NCBI RefSeq assembly: GCF_003931855.1
Contig: NZ_CP034248.1
Location: 3,534,001 to 3,598,000, forward strand
Source of the DNA: Paenibacillus lentus
GTDB taxonomy: Bacteria; Bacillota; Bacilli; Paenibacillales; Paenibacillaceae
Direction: 5' to 3'
Length of the DNA stretch: 64,000 nt
Below the pieces are notes generated by a model. That model saw nothing but the letters and a program-made list of their open reading frames with translations. It was not told the DNA's origin and did not search any database. The number at the start of each line of letters is the position of its first letter. Position 1 is the first letter of the stretch. Shown one piece after another: positions 17,906-27,013 of this stretch. The position numbers and the translations under genes were made by a program.

Positions 17906-19378
17906 ATGACATTATCAAGAGAGCAAAAGTATAGGAAACTGAATCAGGCTTCAGCTCAGGAACTGGATCAGCTTCAGCAGAAGGTAGCCCATTGTGCTTG
18001 GAGGCAATCTTATCATATTCAACCTCCTTACGGGTTATTAAACGATCCGAACGGCTTTTCCTTCTACGAAGGGGAATATCATTTGTTCTATCAGTGGTTT
18101 CCGCTGGGAACATTTCATGGCATGAAGTATTGGTATCACACGAAGTCCAAAGATCTTGCACACTGGCAAAATGTCGGGATCGGAATTGAACCCGGTGACT
18201 CACAGGATTCTCATGGCGCCTATTCTGGCAGCGGGATTGTCAAAGACGGCGAGCTATATTTAATGTATACGGGTAATACAAGAAACGAAGCTTGGGTAAG
18301 GCTTCCTTATCAGAACCTAGCTGTAATGAACAGCGAAGGCAACATTCATAAGAGAAGCGAGCCAGTGATCGCCTCAGTCCCTGATGGATATACCGAGCAC
18401 TTCCGAGATCCAAAGGTTTGGAGAGCGGGTGACGATTACTATTGTGTGATAGGGGCACAGCGTACGAATGAGACCGGATGCGCCGTCATGTATAAATCGC
18501 AAGATCTTCTATCATGGAGTTTTCTTGGAGAGGTTTCTACCCAGCTGAATAACTTTGGATATATGTGGGAATGTCCGGATTATTTTGAATTGGATCATCA
18601 GGGTGTATTGCTATTCTGTCCGCAGGGCTTAGTTCCTGAAGGTGATCGCTACCAAAATATTTACCAATCCGGATATGTGGTCGGTAAACGACTAGATGTC
18701 AATACCCAGATGCTTGATCACGGAGCTTTCCGGGAGCTGGACAGAGGTTTTGATTTTTACGCCCCGCAAACGACAGAAGCTCCAGACGGGCGGCGAATTC
18801 TCGTAGCTTGGATGGGACTTCCCGATGTTAGTTATCCGACTGATCAGCATGGATGGGCGCATTGTTTGACCTTGCCGAGGGAATTGACGCTGCGTGAAGG
18901 CAAAATCATTCAGCGGCCAGTTCAAGAGTTGGAGAAGCGGCGCAAAGATGAAGTAAACGCGGAGGCGGTATTGCATAGCGAAGCAAAGAGTTTTTCAGGA
19001 TTTCAAGGATCTGCCTATGAGCTGATTTGTGAATTTAACGAGGCGGATGCCGATCGATTCGGCATTGAATTTCGTGTCGGAAGCACGGAGAAAACAGTTC
19101 TAACATATGACCGTAATATCAAAAAAGTAATCCTAGATCGGTCTTTATCCGGACAGTCAGTTAATTCGGAGTTCGGCAGCGAACGGCGCTGCAGTCTGGA
19201 TGCAGATACAATTAAGTTTCATCTTTTCGTCGATACCTCTTCCGTAGAAATCTTTGTTAATGACGGAGAAGAGGTATTTACGAGTCGTATTTTTCCAAGT
19301 AAGGAAAGTACGCAAATCCGCTTTTTTGCCCATGGGGGAAGCGCTGCATGTCGAGCCTCCTTATGGCAAATATCATGA
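17906..19378 (+). CDS. scrB: Sucrose-6-phosphate hydrolase (GH32)
   Basis: A 490-residue glycoside hydrolase family 32 enzyme. It has the nucleophile motif NDPNG (Asp47), the transition-state motif FRDPK (Asp168) and the acid/base motif ECP (Glu222), then the C-terminal beta-sandwich (about 345-490, ending in FFAHGGSA). No signal peptide, so it is cytosolic and splits the sucrose-6-phosphate delivered by the PTS into glucose-6-phosphate and fructose. It is the first gene of the sucrose operon, 42 bases upstream of fructokinase, and controlled by the tandem operators. Confidence 0.93.
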   Translation: MTLSREQKYRKLNQASAQELDQLQQKVAHCAWRQSYHIQPPYGLLNDPNGFSFYEGEYHLFYQWFPLGTFHGMKYWYHTKSKDLAHWQNVGIGIEPGDSQDSHGAYSGSGIVKDGELYLMYTGNTRNEAWVRLPYQNLAVMNSEGNIHKRSEPVIASVPDGYTEHFRDPKVWRAGDDYYCVIGAQRTNETGCAVMYKSQDLLSWSFLGEVSTQLNNFGYMWECPDYFELDHQGVLLFCPQGLVPEGDRYQNIYQSGYVVGKRLDVNTQMLDHGAFRELDRGFDFYAPQTTEAPDGRRILVAWMGLPDVSYPTDQHGWAHCLTLPRELTLREGKIIQRPVQELEKRRKDEVNAEAVLHSEAKSFSGFQGSAYELICEFNEADADRFGIEFRVGSTEKTVLTYDRNIKKVILDRSLSGQSVNSEFGSERRCSLDADTIKFHLFVDTSSVEIFVNDGEEVFTSRIFPSKESTQIRFFAHGGSAACRASLWQIS

Positions 19379-19420
19379 TTCAATTTGAAATGATTTAGAA
19401 GATTACAGGATGGTGACAGC

Positions 19421-20431
19421 GTGGGACAACTATTTGCAATCGGTGAAGTACTCATTGATTTTATTCCTTTACAAAAAGGGAGTGCTTTAAAAGATGTGCT
19501 CGCCTTTGAACGGGCAGCTGGTGGGGCACCGGCTAACGTCGCGGCCGCCGTATCCAAGCTAGGCGGGAAGGCCGCGATGCTTACGAAGCTCGGAAAGGAC
19601 GCGTTTGGAGACTATTTGATTGAGCAGCTGGATATGGCCGGTGTTCATACTGGATTCATCCAACGGACAACGGAAGCTAATACCGGGTTAGCATTCGTAT
19701 CTTTGCAGGAGGACGGGGAAAGGGATTTTTCATTTTACCGCAACCCTTCATCTGATTTGCTTCTAGCCGAAGCTGAAATTGATCCAGGTATTTTTCAAGG
19801 AGATGACATTCTTCATTTCGGGTCGGTCGATTTAGTGGAAAGCCCAATGAAGCAGGCTCATTTAAAAGCGATCGATGCCGTGGAGCGGCGGGGAGGGCTG
19901 ATTAGCTTTGACCCGAACGTCAGACTACCTTTATGGACAAGTCCAGAAGAGTGCCGGAAGACGATCCAGGCTTTTATTCCAGCCGCTCATATATTAAAGA
20001 TTTCCGAGGATGAAATTGAATTTATTACGGGCATTCCGTCACCTGAGAAGGCAATAGCGGCCTTATTTCAAGGCCATGTTAAAGCCATCCTCTATACTAG
20101 AGGTAAGAATGGTGCGGATTTATATCTCTCGCCGGAAGAGAAGTATGAATGTCAAGGATTTAACGTCGAAGTGCAGGATACAACCGGGGCTGGGGATGCT
20201 TTTATGGGAGGTTTTCTATATAAGTTGCTGGATAAGAAAGCTGTACAAGACAATATAACAGAGCTCCTTCGTGGGAATCATCTTGAAATTCTGCAATTTG
20301 CCAACGCAACCGGGGCTTTAACAACAATGAAAAAAGGCGCGATACCGGCTCTTCCAAATTTAGCGGACGTGCAAACATTTATCCAAAAGGAATCGAATGA
20401 AGGGATGATAACCGATGTCAGAAAATCGTGA
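19421..20431 (+). CDS. scrK: Fructokinase (PfkB family)
   Basis: A 336-residue ribokinase/PfkB enzyme. N-terminal FAIGEVLIDFIP and GGAPANVAAAVSKLG are the PfkB signature 1 region; the C-terminal DTTGAGDAFMGGF is signature 2 and carries the catalytic Asp. It phosphorylates the fructose released by the hydrolase. The start is GTG, weakly preceded by AGGATGG. Its end overlaps the EIIBCA gene by 17 bases, indicating coupling. The product assignment as fructokinase comes from operon context and the overall family match. Confidence 0.92.
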   Translation: MGQLFAIGEVLIDFIPLQKGSALKDVLAFERAAGGAPANVAAAVSKLGGKAAMLTKLGKDAFGDYLIEQLDMAGVHTGFIQRTTEANTGLAFVSLQEDGERDFSFYRNPSSDLLLAEAEIDPGIFQGDDILHFGSVDLVESPMKQAHLKAIDAVERRGGLISFDPNVRLPLWTSPEECRKTIQAFIPAAHILKISEDEIEFITGIPSPEKAIAALFQGHVKAILYTRGKNGADLYLSPEEKYECQGFNVEVQDTTGAGDAFMGGFLYKLLDKKAVQDNITELLRGNHLEILQFANATGALTTMKKGAIPALPNLADVQTFIQKESNEGMITDVRKS

Positions 20432-22406
20432 TATTGCTAAACAGGTCGTGGAGGCCATTGGTGGCAAGGATAACATAGCTTCCTTTGCACACTGTGCTAC
20501 GCGATTACGCATTATGGTGAATGATCAAAGCTTGATTGATCAGGCTCAGGTGGAGAACATCGATAAGGTAAAAGGAGCTTTCTTAAACTCCGGCCAGTAC
20601 CAAATCATTTTTGGCACAGGTACCGTCAATCGTATATATGAAGAGGTTGAAAAACTGGGGATCACTGGAACAACAAAGGATGATTTGAAAACTCAGAGTA
20701 AAAAACACGGTAATGTCTTTCAAAGATCGGTCCGCACATTTGGTGACGTATTCGTTCCAATCATTCCTGTACTGGTAGCTACGGGACTATTTATGGGACT
20801 TCGGGGTTTATTAATGCAGGAACAGATTTTAGCTCTGTTCGGTATGACAGCGAATGATATCCCCGCCAATTTCCTGCTCTTTACCGAAGTATTGACGGAT
20901 ACAGCGTTTGCGTTCTTGCCAGCGCTAGTGGCCTGGTCAGCATTCCGCGTGTTCGGAGGCAGCCCGGTTCTTGGTATCGTACTCGGGTTAATGCTGGTCA
21001 ATCCCGCCCTGCCAAACGCATATAGTGTGGCGAATGGCTCAGCTGAGGCTTTGACGATGTTTGGATTTATTCCTGTCGTCGGCTACCAGGGTTCTGTACT
21101 GCCTGCATTTTTCGTGGGGCTCCTGGGAGCCAAATTCGAGAAAATGCTGCGAAAACGAGTTCCGGAAGCATTGGATTTAATTTTGACACCATTTATAACA
21201 CTTTTAGTTATGATTACACTTGGCTTGTTCGTTATTGGGCCAGTGTTCCATTCCTTCGAAGAATGGGTATTGCAAGGAACTACCTTCATACTAGCTCTTC
21301 CATTGGGGATCGCAGGATTAGTTATCGGTTTCTTACACCAGATTATCGTTGTCACCGGGGTTCATCACATATTCAATTTCCTGGAAATCCAACTGTTGGA
21401 GCAGCTGGGCAATAATCCTTTCAACGCGATAATTACTTCCGCTATGGCCGCACAAGGTGCGGCGTGTCTGGCGGTGGGCTTGAAAACCAAGAACGCCAAA
21501 CTGAAAGCTTTAGCATTGCCATCCTCGCTTTCCGCTTTCCTAGGGATTACCGAGCCGGCGATTTTTGGGGTCAATTTGCGTTATATGAAGCCTTTTGTGA
21601 TGGGCTTGATCGGCGGAGCGATTGGAGGATTTCTCGCCTCCTTATTCGGTCTTGCAGCGACAGGAATGGCGGTTACCGTTATTCCAGGTACGCTTCTATA
21701 CTTAAACAACCAGTTGCCTCTGTATATTTTATGTAATGTGGTTGCCATGGCCGTTGCTTTCATCCTAACCTGGTTGTTTGGATATAAGGATAAAATGACC
21801 GAGGAACTTCAAGAGGCTGCAACAGCATCTCATGATTCGTCCATTGGACAAGCGGATTCTGCCGCTTCAGAAACAGTAACTGCAACTCCAACTGAACAAG
21901 TTGACAAGACAATTGTTGATGGTGGAGCATTATCCATGCAAATTCCATCTCCCGTAGCAGGAAAAGTCTTGCCATTGGAAGAGGTACCTGATCCAGCCTT
22001 TGCCCAAAAACATATGGGTGATGGTTATGCCATTGAACCGACCGAAGGCAAAGTAGTTGCACCTTTTGATGGCGTAGTCGCTCATATTATGGACAAAAGT
22101 AAGCACGCAGTAATTCTAATGCACGAAAACGGGATGCAGTTGCTGATTCATGTGGGAATCAATACAGTGTCTCTCAAGGGGAATGGATTTACAGCTCATG
22201 TTCAATCGGGCGATGCGGTTAAGGCGGGTCAGCTGTTAATTGAGTTTGACCTTGACACGATCAGAGCGGCTGGATTAACTACGATTACTCCGGTAATTGT
22301 TCCATCAGATGCGGAGCAGGTAACTGGTCTGACTGTAAATGGAATCGGGCAATCCATTGCCGCAAATCAGGACGAAGTATTGACCGTTCAATTCAAAACA
22401 GAATAA
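20415..22406 (+). CDS. scrA: Sucrose-specific PTS EIIBCA component
   Basis: A 663-residue multidomain permease in the order IIB (1-85, phospho-Cys27 in CATRLRI), IIC (about 105-460, about ten helices, with GITEPAIFGVNLRY), a Ser/Thr/Gln linker (about 465-505) and a IIA-glucose domain (about 510-663, phospho-His579 in IHVGINT). It imports sucrose as sucrose-6-phosphate with phosphate from HPr. Having its own IIA domain means it does not depend on another EIIA. It is the last gene of the operon; start ATG overlaps the fructokinase gene. Confidence 0.94.
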   Translation: MSENRDIAKQVVEAIGGKDNIASFAHCATRLRIMVNDQSLIDQAQVENIDKVKGAFLNSGQYQIIFGTGTVNRIYEEVEKLGITGTTKDDLKTQSKKHGNVFQRSVRTFGDVFVPIIPVLVATGLFMGLRGLLMQEQILALFGMTANDIPANFLLFTEVLTDTAFAFLPALVAWSAFRVFGGSPVLGIVLGLMLVNPALPNAYSVANGSAEALTMFGFIPVVGYQGSVLPAFFVGLLGAKFEKMLRKRVPEALDLILTPFITLLVMITLGLFVIGPVFHSFEEWVLQGTTFILALPLGIAGLVIGFLHQIIVVTGVHHIFNFLEIQLLEQLGNNPFNAIITSAMAAQGAACLAVGLKTKNAKLKALALPSSLSAFLGITEPAIFGVNLRYMKPFVMGLIGGAIGGFLASLFGLAATGMAVTVIPGTLLYLNNQLPLYILCNVVAMAVAFILTWLFGYKDKMTEELQEAATASHDSSIGQADSAASETVTATPTEQVDKTIVDGGALSMQIPSPVAGKVLPLEEVPDPAFAQKHMGDGYAIEPTEGKVVAPFDGVVAHIMDKSKHAVILMHENGMQLLIHVGINTVSLKGNGFTAHVQSGDAVKAGQLLIEFDLDTIRAAGLTTITPVIVPSDAEQVTGLTVNGIGQSIAANQDEVLTVQFKTE

Positions 22407-22417
22407 ACGTATCAGAG

Positions 22418-22450
22418 GGCTGACGCTAATTCATAGCGTTGGCCTTTTTT
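22418..22450 (+). terminator. Terminator of the sucrose operon
   Basis: GGCTGACGCTA pairs with TAGCGTTGGCC, including wobble pairs, around a 5-base loop and is followed by six T residues, 12 bases after the stop. Confidence 0.87.
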
Positions 22451-22563
22451 GCTCTCAAATCGAGATGTATGCCTTTTAGCATTGGTGGCTTTTGTATAGA
22501 GTGGAGCGCAAAAGGAGAGTTTATTAGAATATCAACTTTACATGATCGGAAGGACTGAAGGTA

Positions 22564-23274
22564 TTGGATTTTTTTCAGAGCAACGAGTCGTTAACCGTTT
22601 TGGAGTGGATTTTAAGAGCCTTGCTTAGCTTTGCCTTCCTACTCGTTGTTACTAAATTTATGGGTCAGCGATCGATATCCCAACTGAGACTGCTGGACTT
22701 TATTATCGCTTTAGTTCTTGGAAATATTATCGCTCACCCGCTCTCCGATGAGAAGGTCGGAATGAAGGGTTCGTTTGTGACAGCTCTTGTACTAACTATG
22801 TTATATGTTTCAGCTACCTGGCTAAGCTTAAAATGGCCTAAACTCAAGCGTTTTTTGCATCCAAAGCCAATTACACTCATTCACAAAGGACGAATTCAAT
22901 ATGATCAGTTAACCAAAGCAAGAATTTCAATAGAATATTTATTCTCTGAACTTAGGAAAGAAAAAGTAGAGGATATTCAAAAGGTTGCCCTTGCTTTATG
23001 GGAACCGGGCGGAATCGTTTCTGTATTCATGGATACGCCTCATCAGCCAGTTACTCCATCGGATTTAAATTTGAGGACAGAGCCGCTAACTTTGACTAGG
23101 CCGATCATCGTTGAAGGTAATGTTGACATGACGCTTCTAAAGGAAATGGGCAAAGATGTGGAATGGCTGCAAGACCAAATTAGGTTGAGTAATTCAAATA
23201 TTCGCGATGTCATACTTGCAACTGTCAGCTATGGAGGTCACGTGAAGGTTTTTTCAGGCAAACAGCTGGGATAA
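22564..23274 (+). CDS. DUF421 membrane protein (YetF family)
   Basis: A 236-residue YetF-type protein: three membrane helices in the first 90 residues (ILRALLSFAFLLVVTKFMGQ, LLDFIIALVLGNIIAHPLSD, GSFVTALVLTMLYVSATWL) and a cytosolic DUF421 domain (FLHPKPITLIHKGRIQYDQLTKARIS, then FSELRKEKVEDI). The start is TTG with a GGAAGGA-like site upstream. In Bacillus some members are in sporangial membranes and affect germination, but the role here is unknown. It precedes the phosphodiesterase-like gene by 33 bases, so the two may be co-transcribed. Confidence 0.87.
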   Translation: MDFFQSNESLTVLEWILRALLSFAFLLVVTKFMGQRSISQLRLLDFIIALVLGNIIAHPLSDEKVGMKGSFVTALVLTMLYVSATWLSLKWPKLKRFLHPKPITLIHKGRIQYDQLTKARISIEYLFSELRKEKVEDIQKVALALWEPGGIVSVFMDTPHQPVTPSDLNLRTEPLTLTRPIIVEGNVDMTLLKEMGKDVEWLQDQIRLSNSNIRDVILATVSYGGHVKVFSGKQLG

Positions 23275-23307
23275 TTTCAATTCCATTTGATTGATAGGAG
23301 TGGCTTT

Positions 23308-24921
23308 ATGCTAAAATATTTTGGTGTGTTATTGGTTATCGGTGTCTTAGTAGTTGCCATTATTTCGTTCCAGAAAACGAAAGCAGTTCCCAATGAAAAA
23401 GACTTGCTGCAAGTTAAATCCACTTCCGGTGATAAGACCAAGAAAGTCATTCTGATCGTAGTCGATTCTTTGATGGCCACAGCCATTGACAAAGGGATAA
23501 TGCAAAAGGAGCTGCCTACATTCCAATATTTGATTAAGCACGGTCAATACTATAAGGATCTGGTCAGTTCTTTTCCTACGATGTCAGTCACGATCGATAG
23601 TTCTCTGCTAACAGGGACGTATCCGGATGGTCATCATATACCTGGTTTGACCTGGTACTCGGCGAAAGACACAAAGCTTATTAATTACGGGACCGGGCCG
23701 ATGGAGGTCATCAAGCTAGGAGTTAATCCGGTATTGGAGGATGCATTAATCCATCTTAACGGAAAGCATCTTAATCCGGAGCAGACAACGATTTACGATG
23801 ACCTGGCTAAGGAAGGGAAGAAGTCTGGGAGCATCAATGGCTTAATATACCGCGGACCGGTGAAACATACCCTTTCTGTTCCACTCTGGATGGATGCATC
23901 AACTTCGCTACCTCAATCTCTCGAAGTGAAAGGTCCTGATTTATTAGCTTTAGGTTCTTTTTCCGATCCGTTAACAGAAATCGAGAAGCCAGATGGGTTA
24001 ACCCACCGTATGGGCATAAATAATCAATATTCGCTTTTAACCGCTGAGTATTTAATCAAGAACAATAAGCTCCCTGATTTTTTATATATATATTTACCCG
24101 ATTTGGATAAAAAGCTTCATAAACATGGACCTAATGAGCAAAATGGTATTAAAGCTACGGATCAGCAGTTGCAAAGTTTACTGCAAAGCTTCGGCTCGCT
24201 AGAGGAAGCTTTGAACCAAGCGATCATCGTCATTGTAGGGGATAGCGGGATGAGTAAAGTCTTGCCAGCAGACGATAACCCGGTTATCGAGCTCTCTTCT
24301 TTGCTTAAGGATTATCAAATACTTCGCCAGGAAGAAGGGGTAGCCGGTGATACGGAAATCGTTCTAGCCGTGAACGAAACGATGGCTTACATTTATAGCC
24401 TGAAGTCGGACAAGCTAAAAGATATTGCGAGTAATATCAGGACTGATCAACGAATTGATATTATTTCCTGGAAGGAAGGCGAATGGATTAACGTTATCGG
24501 AGATGAAATCGCTGAGGTGCTCAGATATAAAATGAATGGGAACCTGACCGATCCTTATGGTCAAAAGTGGACGGTAGAGCAAGCGCCGGATGTACTGGAT
24601 CTATCCATTAATTCCGAGGATCAAACGATTCGCTATGGCAAGTACCCTGATGTTCTTCGTAGGTTATACGGGGCTTTACATTCACATTCCGGTGAATTTT
24701 TGGTGGTGACTGCAAAACCGGGATATGAATTAGCGGACAAGAACTCACCGTCCCACAAAGGGGGAGGGAGCCACGGGGCTTTCGGGCATGCTGAATCGCT
24801 TGTTCCTCTTATTATAAGCGGAACGGACGCCAAACCGGAGCATTTACGAATGGTTGACCTTAAAGCTTATCTAATGAAGCTCGTGACTAAGCAGCAGCCC
24901 AATATTGAAAAAGGGCGCTAA
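23308..24921 (+). CDS. Alkaline phosphatase superfamily protein (phosphodiesterase/pyrophosphatase-like)
   Basis: A 537-residue protein with an N-terminal signal anchor (YFGVLLVIGVLVVAIISF) and a type I phosphodiesterase/nucleotide pyrophosphatase fold outside the membrane. Metal and nucleophile regions are visible: VILIVVDSLMA, then SSFPTMSVTIDSSLLTG with the catalytic Thr, LYIYLPDLDKKLHKHGP, VGDSGMSK, and the final GAFGH. I start at ATG 23308 with AGGAG at 23296-23300 rather than the TTG at 23287. Its last 35 bases overlap the end of the convergent LysE gene. Substrate unknown. Confidence 0.88.
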   Translation: MLKYFGVLLVIGVLVVAIISFQKTKAVPNEKDLLQVKSTSGDKTKKVILIVVDSLMATAIDKGIMQKELPTFQYLIKHGQYYKDLVSSFPTMSVTIDSSLLTGTYPDGHHIPGLTWYSAKDTKLINYGTGPMEVIKLGVNPVLEDALIHLNGKHLNPEQTTIYDDLAKEGKKSGSINGLIYRGPVKHTLSVPLWMDASTSLPQSLEVKGPDLLALGSFSDPLTEIEKPDGLTHRMGINNQYSLLTAEYLIKNNKLPDFLYIYLPDLDKKLHKHGPNEQNGIKATDQQLQSLLQSFGSLEEALNQAIIVIVGDSGMSKVLPADDNPVIELSSLLKDYQILRQEEGVAGDTEIVLAVNETMAYIYSLKSDKLKDIASNIRTDQRIDIISWKEGEWINVIGDEIAEVLRYKMNGNLTDPYGQKWTVEQAPDVLDLSINSEDQTIRYGKYPDVLRRLYGALHSHSGEFLVVTAKPGYELADKNSPSHKGGGSHGAFGHAESLVPLIISGTDAKPEHLRMVDLKAYLMKLVTKQQPNIEKGR

Positions 24922-25513
24922 CTCCAAAACAAATCATGACCAAACCAGATAGTTTGTTAATGAATGCTAGGCTACGAGCCTTAAATAAACTGCTTTTCAG
25001 AAACGCGACTATCCCAACTAGCAAAAGCCACCAGAGCATAGAGCCGAAAAACACTCCTCCGACCAGTAATGGTACATCATAGGGCGTTTGAGAAAACAAA
25101 ATGCCGGAAGCCCCGAAAATGCCTATAAACAATAGAATAGTCATCGGATTTGAAAGGGTAAGTAGGAAAGTAACGATATACGATGAGAAGGGGCTTTGTC
25201 TGGCAACCTGTTCCTCTATTGGGATATGGCCTCCTGACCGCATAAATTTGATGCCAAGATAACAAATAAATAATCCACCCAGAAGTTGTATAGTTCCTTT
25301 AAATTGCAGCAAGAAATCACTAACCCATATCAGGCCAAAACCAGCGATCAGGCCATAAACTGCATCAGCCGTCGCTGCGCCAAGGCCGCTATAAAGTCCG
25401 ACTCTCATTCCCGATGCTAGTGTTTTCTTGATACAAATAATGCTGATGGGTCCAACTGGTGCTGCTATGGATAAGCCTAAGATGATACCTTTCCAAATCC
25501 ATTCAGAAAGCAT
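24887..25513 (-). CDS. LysE family amino acid exporter
   Basis: A 208-residue LysE/RhtB-type translocator with about six membrane helices. The family signature appears at the N-terminus: GIILGLSIAAPVGPISIICIKKTL, then GLYSGLGAATADAVYGLIAGFG. These proteins export amino acids or homoserine lactone-like compounds. It lies 15 bases after the Lrp gene on the same strand, so Lrp probably controls it as in the lysG/lysE and lrp/azlC style pairs. The 3-prime end overlaps the convergent phosphodiesterase-like gene by 35 bases. Confidence 0.9.
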   Translation of the reverse strand: MLSEWIWKGIILGLSIAAPVGPISIICIKKTLASGMRVGLYSGLGAATADAVYGLIAGFGLIWVSDFLLQFKGTIQLLGGLFICYLGIKFMRSGGHIPIEEQVARQSPFSSYIVTFLLTLSNPMTILLFIGIFGASGILFSQTPYDVPLLVGGVFFGSMLWWLLLVGIVAFLKSSLFKARSLAFINKLSGLVMICFGVSALFQYWAAA

Positions 25514-25528
25514 GTGAGCTCACTCCCG

Positions 25529-25963
25529 TTATTCATCTTCCTTCAGCGTGGAGAGTATAAACACCGTATTCGATCTAACAATGTTAAATTTGCTCTTTAA
25601 TGTATAGGTAATAAAGCCTTCTAATTCCGAGATCTCCGGTAAGACCACCTTCAGCAGATAATCATACTCCCCGGAAGTGTGATGGCATTCCAGCACAAAT
25701 TCGGATTTAACAATTGTCTCGCGAAAAAGCTGTGTCTCCTCGGAACCGTGCAGCTGAATAAATATATACACCATACAATTTTGCCCCATGGCTCGCCGGT
25801 TTATCTTGACTGTAAACTGTTCAATGACTCCGTTTTTTTCCAATTTACGGATTCTTTCAGCGATCGAAGGGATGGATAAATGGATCGCCTTGCTGATTTC
25901 CGAACTAGTAATTCGGCTATTGGCTTTGAGCATTCGCAAAATTTGCAGATCAATATCGTCCAT
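25529..25963 (-). CDS. Lrp/AsnC family regulator
   Basis: A 144-residue feast/famine regulator: N-terminal HTH (DDIDLQILRMLKANSRITSSEIS, then SIPSIAERIRKLEKNGVIEQF) and the C-terminal RAM/AsnC ligand domain (VLECHHTSGEYDYLLKVVLPEISELEGF). ATG 25963 is chosen because AAAGGAG sits eight bases upstream; GTG 25972 is in frame but overlaps that site. It is probably an amino-acid-sensing activator or repressor of the LysE exporter downstream, with autoregulation in the AT-rich 26000 region. Confidence 0.92.
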   Translation of the reverse strand: MDDIDLQILRMLKANSRITSSEISKAIHLSIPSIAERIRKLEKNGVIEQFTVKINRRAMGQNCMVYIFIQLHGSEETQLFRETIVKSEFVLECHHTSGEYDYLLKVVLPEISELEGFITYTLKSKFNIVRSNTVFILSTLKEDE

Positions 25964-26124
25964 ACATAACACTCCTTTTAAAGTAAATTATACAATAATG
26001 ATTAAATAAATAAATTATAACCCATAATTAGTGTAAATTTATAAGTAATTACATAACAAAAGTTAAAATAATTAAGTTTACGACAATAAAAAGGGGGCTA
26101 ACTTAAAAATATTATGCAGCTTAT

Positions 26125-26159
26125 AAAAGGCTAACCCTGTTAATAGGGTTAGCCTTTTT
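26125..26159. terminator. Strong bidirectional-looking terminator
   Basis: AAAAGGCTAACCCT pairs exactly with AGGGTTAGCCTTTT across a 6-base loop. On the minus strand it follows the SDR gene (stop at 26183) and ends in a T-run; on the plus strand it also ends in TTTTT. Confidence 0.9.
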
Positions 26160-26182
26160 GCCATCATTATTTAATCACTTGC

Positions 26183-26971
26183 TTATAGTGACTTGACCAT
26201 ACCTCCATCAACAAGGAGCGTTTGTCCAGTCGTATAAGAGTTCGCCGACGAAGCTAGGAAAACGACCGTTTTTGCAAGCTCATTCGGTTGGCCGTAGCGA
26301 CCTAGAGGGATATTCTGCTCTGCGCGTGCACGGATTTCTTCGATATTCGTATTCAGTAATTTGGCTTTCTGTTGATCTAAGTGATAAGTTCGATCCGTCG
26401 CCACTCTTCCGGGAGCTACCGTATTAATTAAAATACCTTCAGGCGCGAGCTCATGAGCCAGCGTTTTGGCTAGACCGGCGATTCCTGCACGGTAAGTGTT
26501 AGATAGAATAAGACCTTCAATCGGCTGCTTCACGGAAGTCGATGTAATATTCACGATACGACCGCTCACGGAGCGTTTTAAATAAGGGAGGGAGCAGCGA
26601 ATGAGCCGAATGACGCTCATCAAGTTTTGCTGAAAGGCCTGCTCCCACGCTTCATCCTCCATGTCCTCGAATCTTCCGCTTGGCGGGCCTCCGGAATTCG
26701 TAACTAGGATATCTAAGCCTCCAAAAACCTCGGTGGTGGTTTGAACCAAACTCTCAATATCCTGCTTCGCAGCAAGATCTGTTACCTTATAGTGAACTTG
26801 CACATCATAGAGCTCCCTGATCTCATTCGCTGCTGCTTTTAAATCGTCCTCATGTCGTGAACAAAGCATAACATTGGCGCCTTCACCGGCAAAGCATGCT
26901 GCAATCGCTTTTCCGATTCCTTTGCTTGAGGCAGCTACGAGTACTTTTTTTCCTGCAAGGTTCAAATTCAT
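26183..26971 (-). CDS. SDR family oxidoreductase with atypical active site
   Basis: A 262-residue short-chain dehydrogenase/reductase. The NAD(P) site is AASSKGIGKAIA near the N-terminus, the NNAG-equivalent is LVTNSGGPPSG, and the C-terminal end is YTTGQTLLVDGGM. The catalytic segment reads ITSTSVKQ followed by LSNTYRAGIAG: the Ser is present, but the usual Tyr-x-x-x-Lys has no Lys at the right spacing. I recall a Bacillales SDR subgroup with LSN...RAG in this place. Its reaction is therefore uncertain. The ribosome site AAGGAGTG precedes the ATG. It lies downstream of the MFS gene on the same strand. Confidence 0.82.
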   Translation of the reverse strand: MNLNLAGKKVLVAASSKGIGKAIAACFAGEGANVMLCSRHEDDLKAAANEIRELYDVQVHYKVTDLAAKQDIESLVQTTTEVFGGLDILVTNSGGPPSGRFEDMEDEAWEQAFQQNLMSVIRLIRCSLPYLKRSVSGRIVNITSTSVKQPIEGLILSNTYRAGIAGLAKTLAHELAPEGILINTVAPGRVATDRTYHLDQQKAKLLNTNIEEIRARAEQNIPLGRYGQPNELAKTVVFLASSANSYTTGQTLLVDGGMVKSL

Positions 26972-27013
26972 CCGTCAACACTCCTTGATCATATTTTTAT
27001 AAAAAATGTTTCA

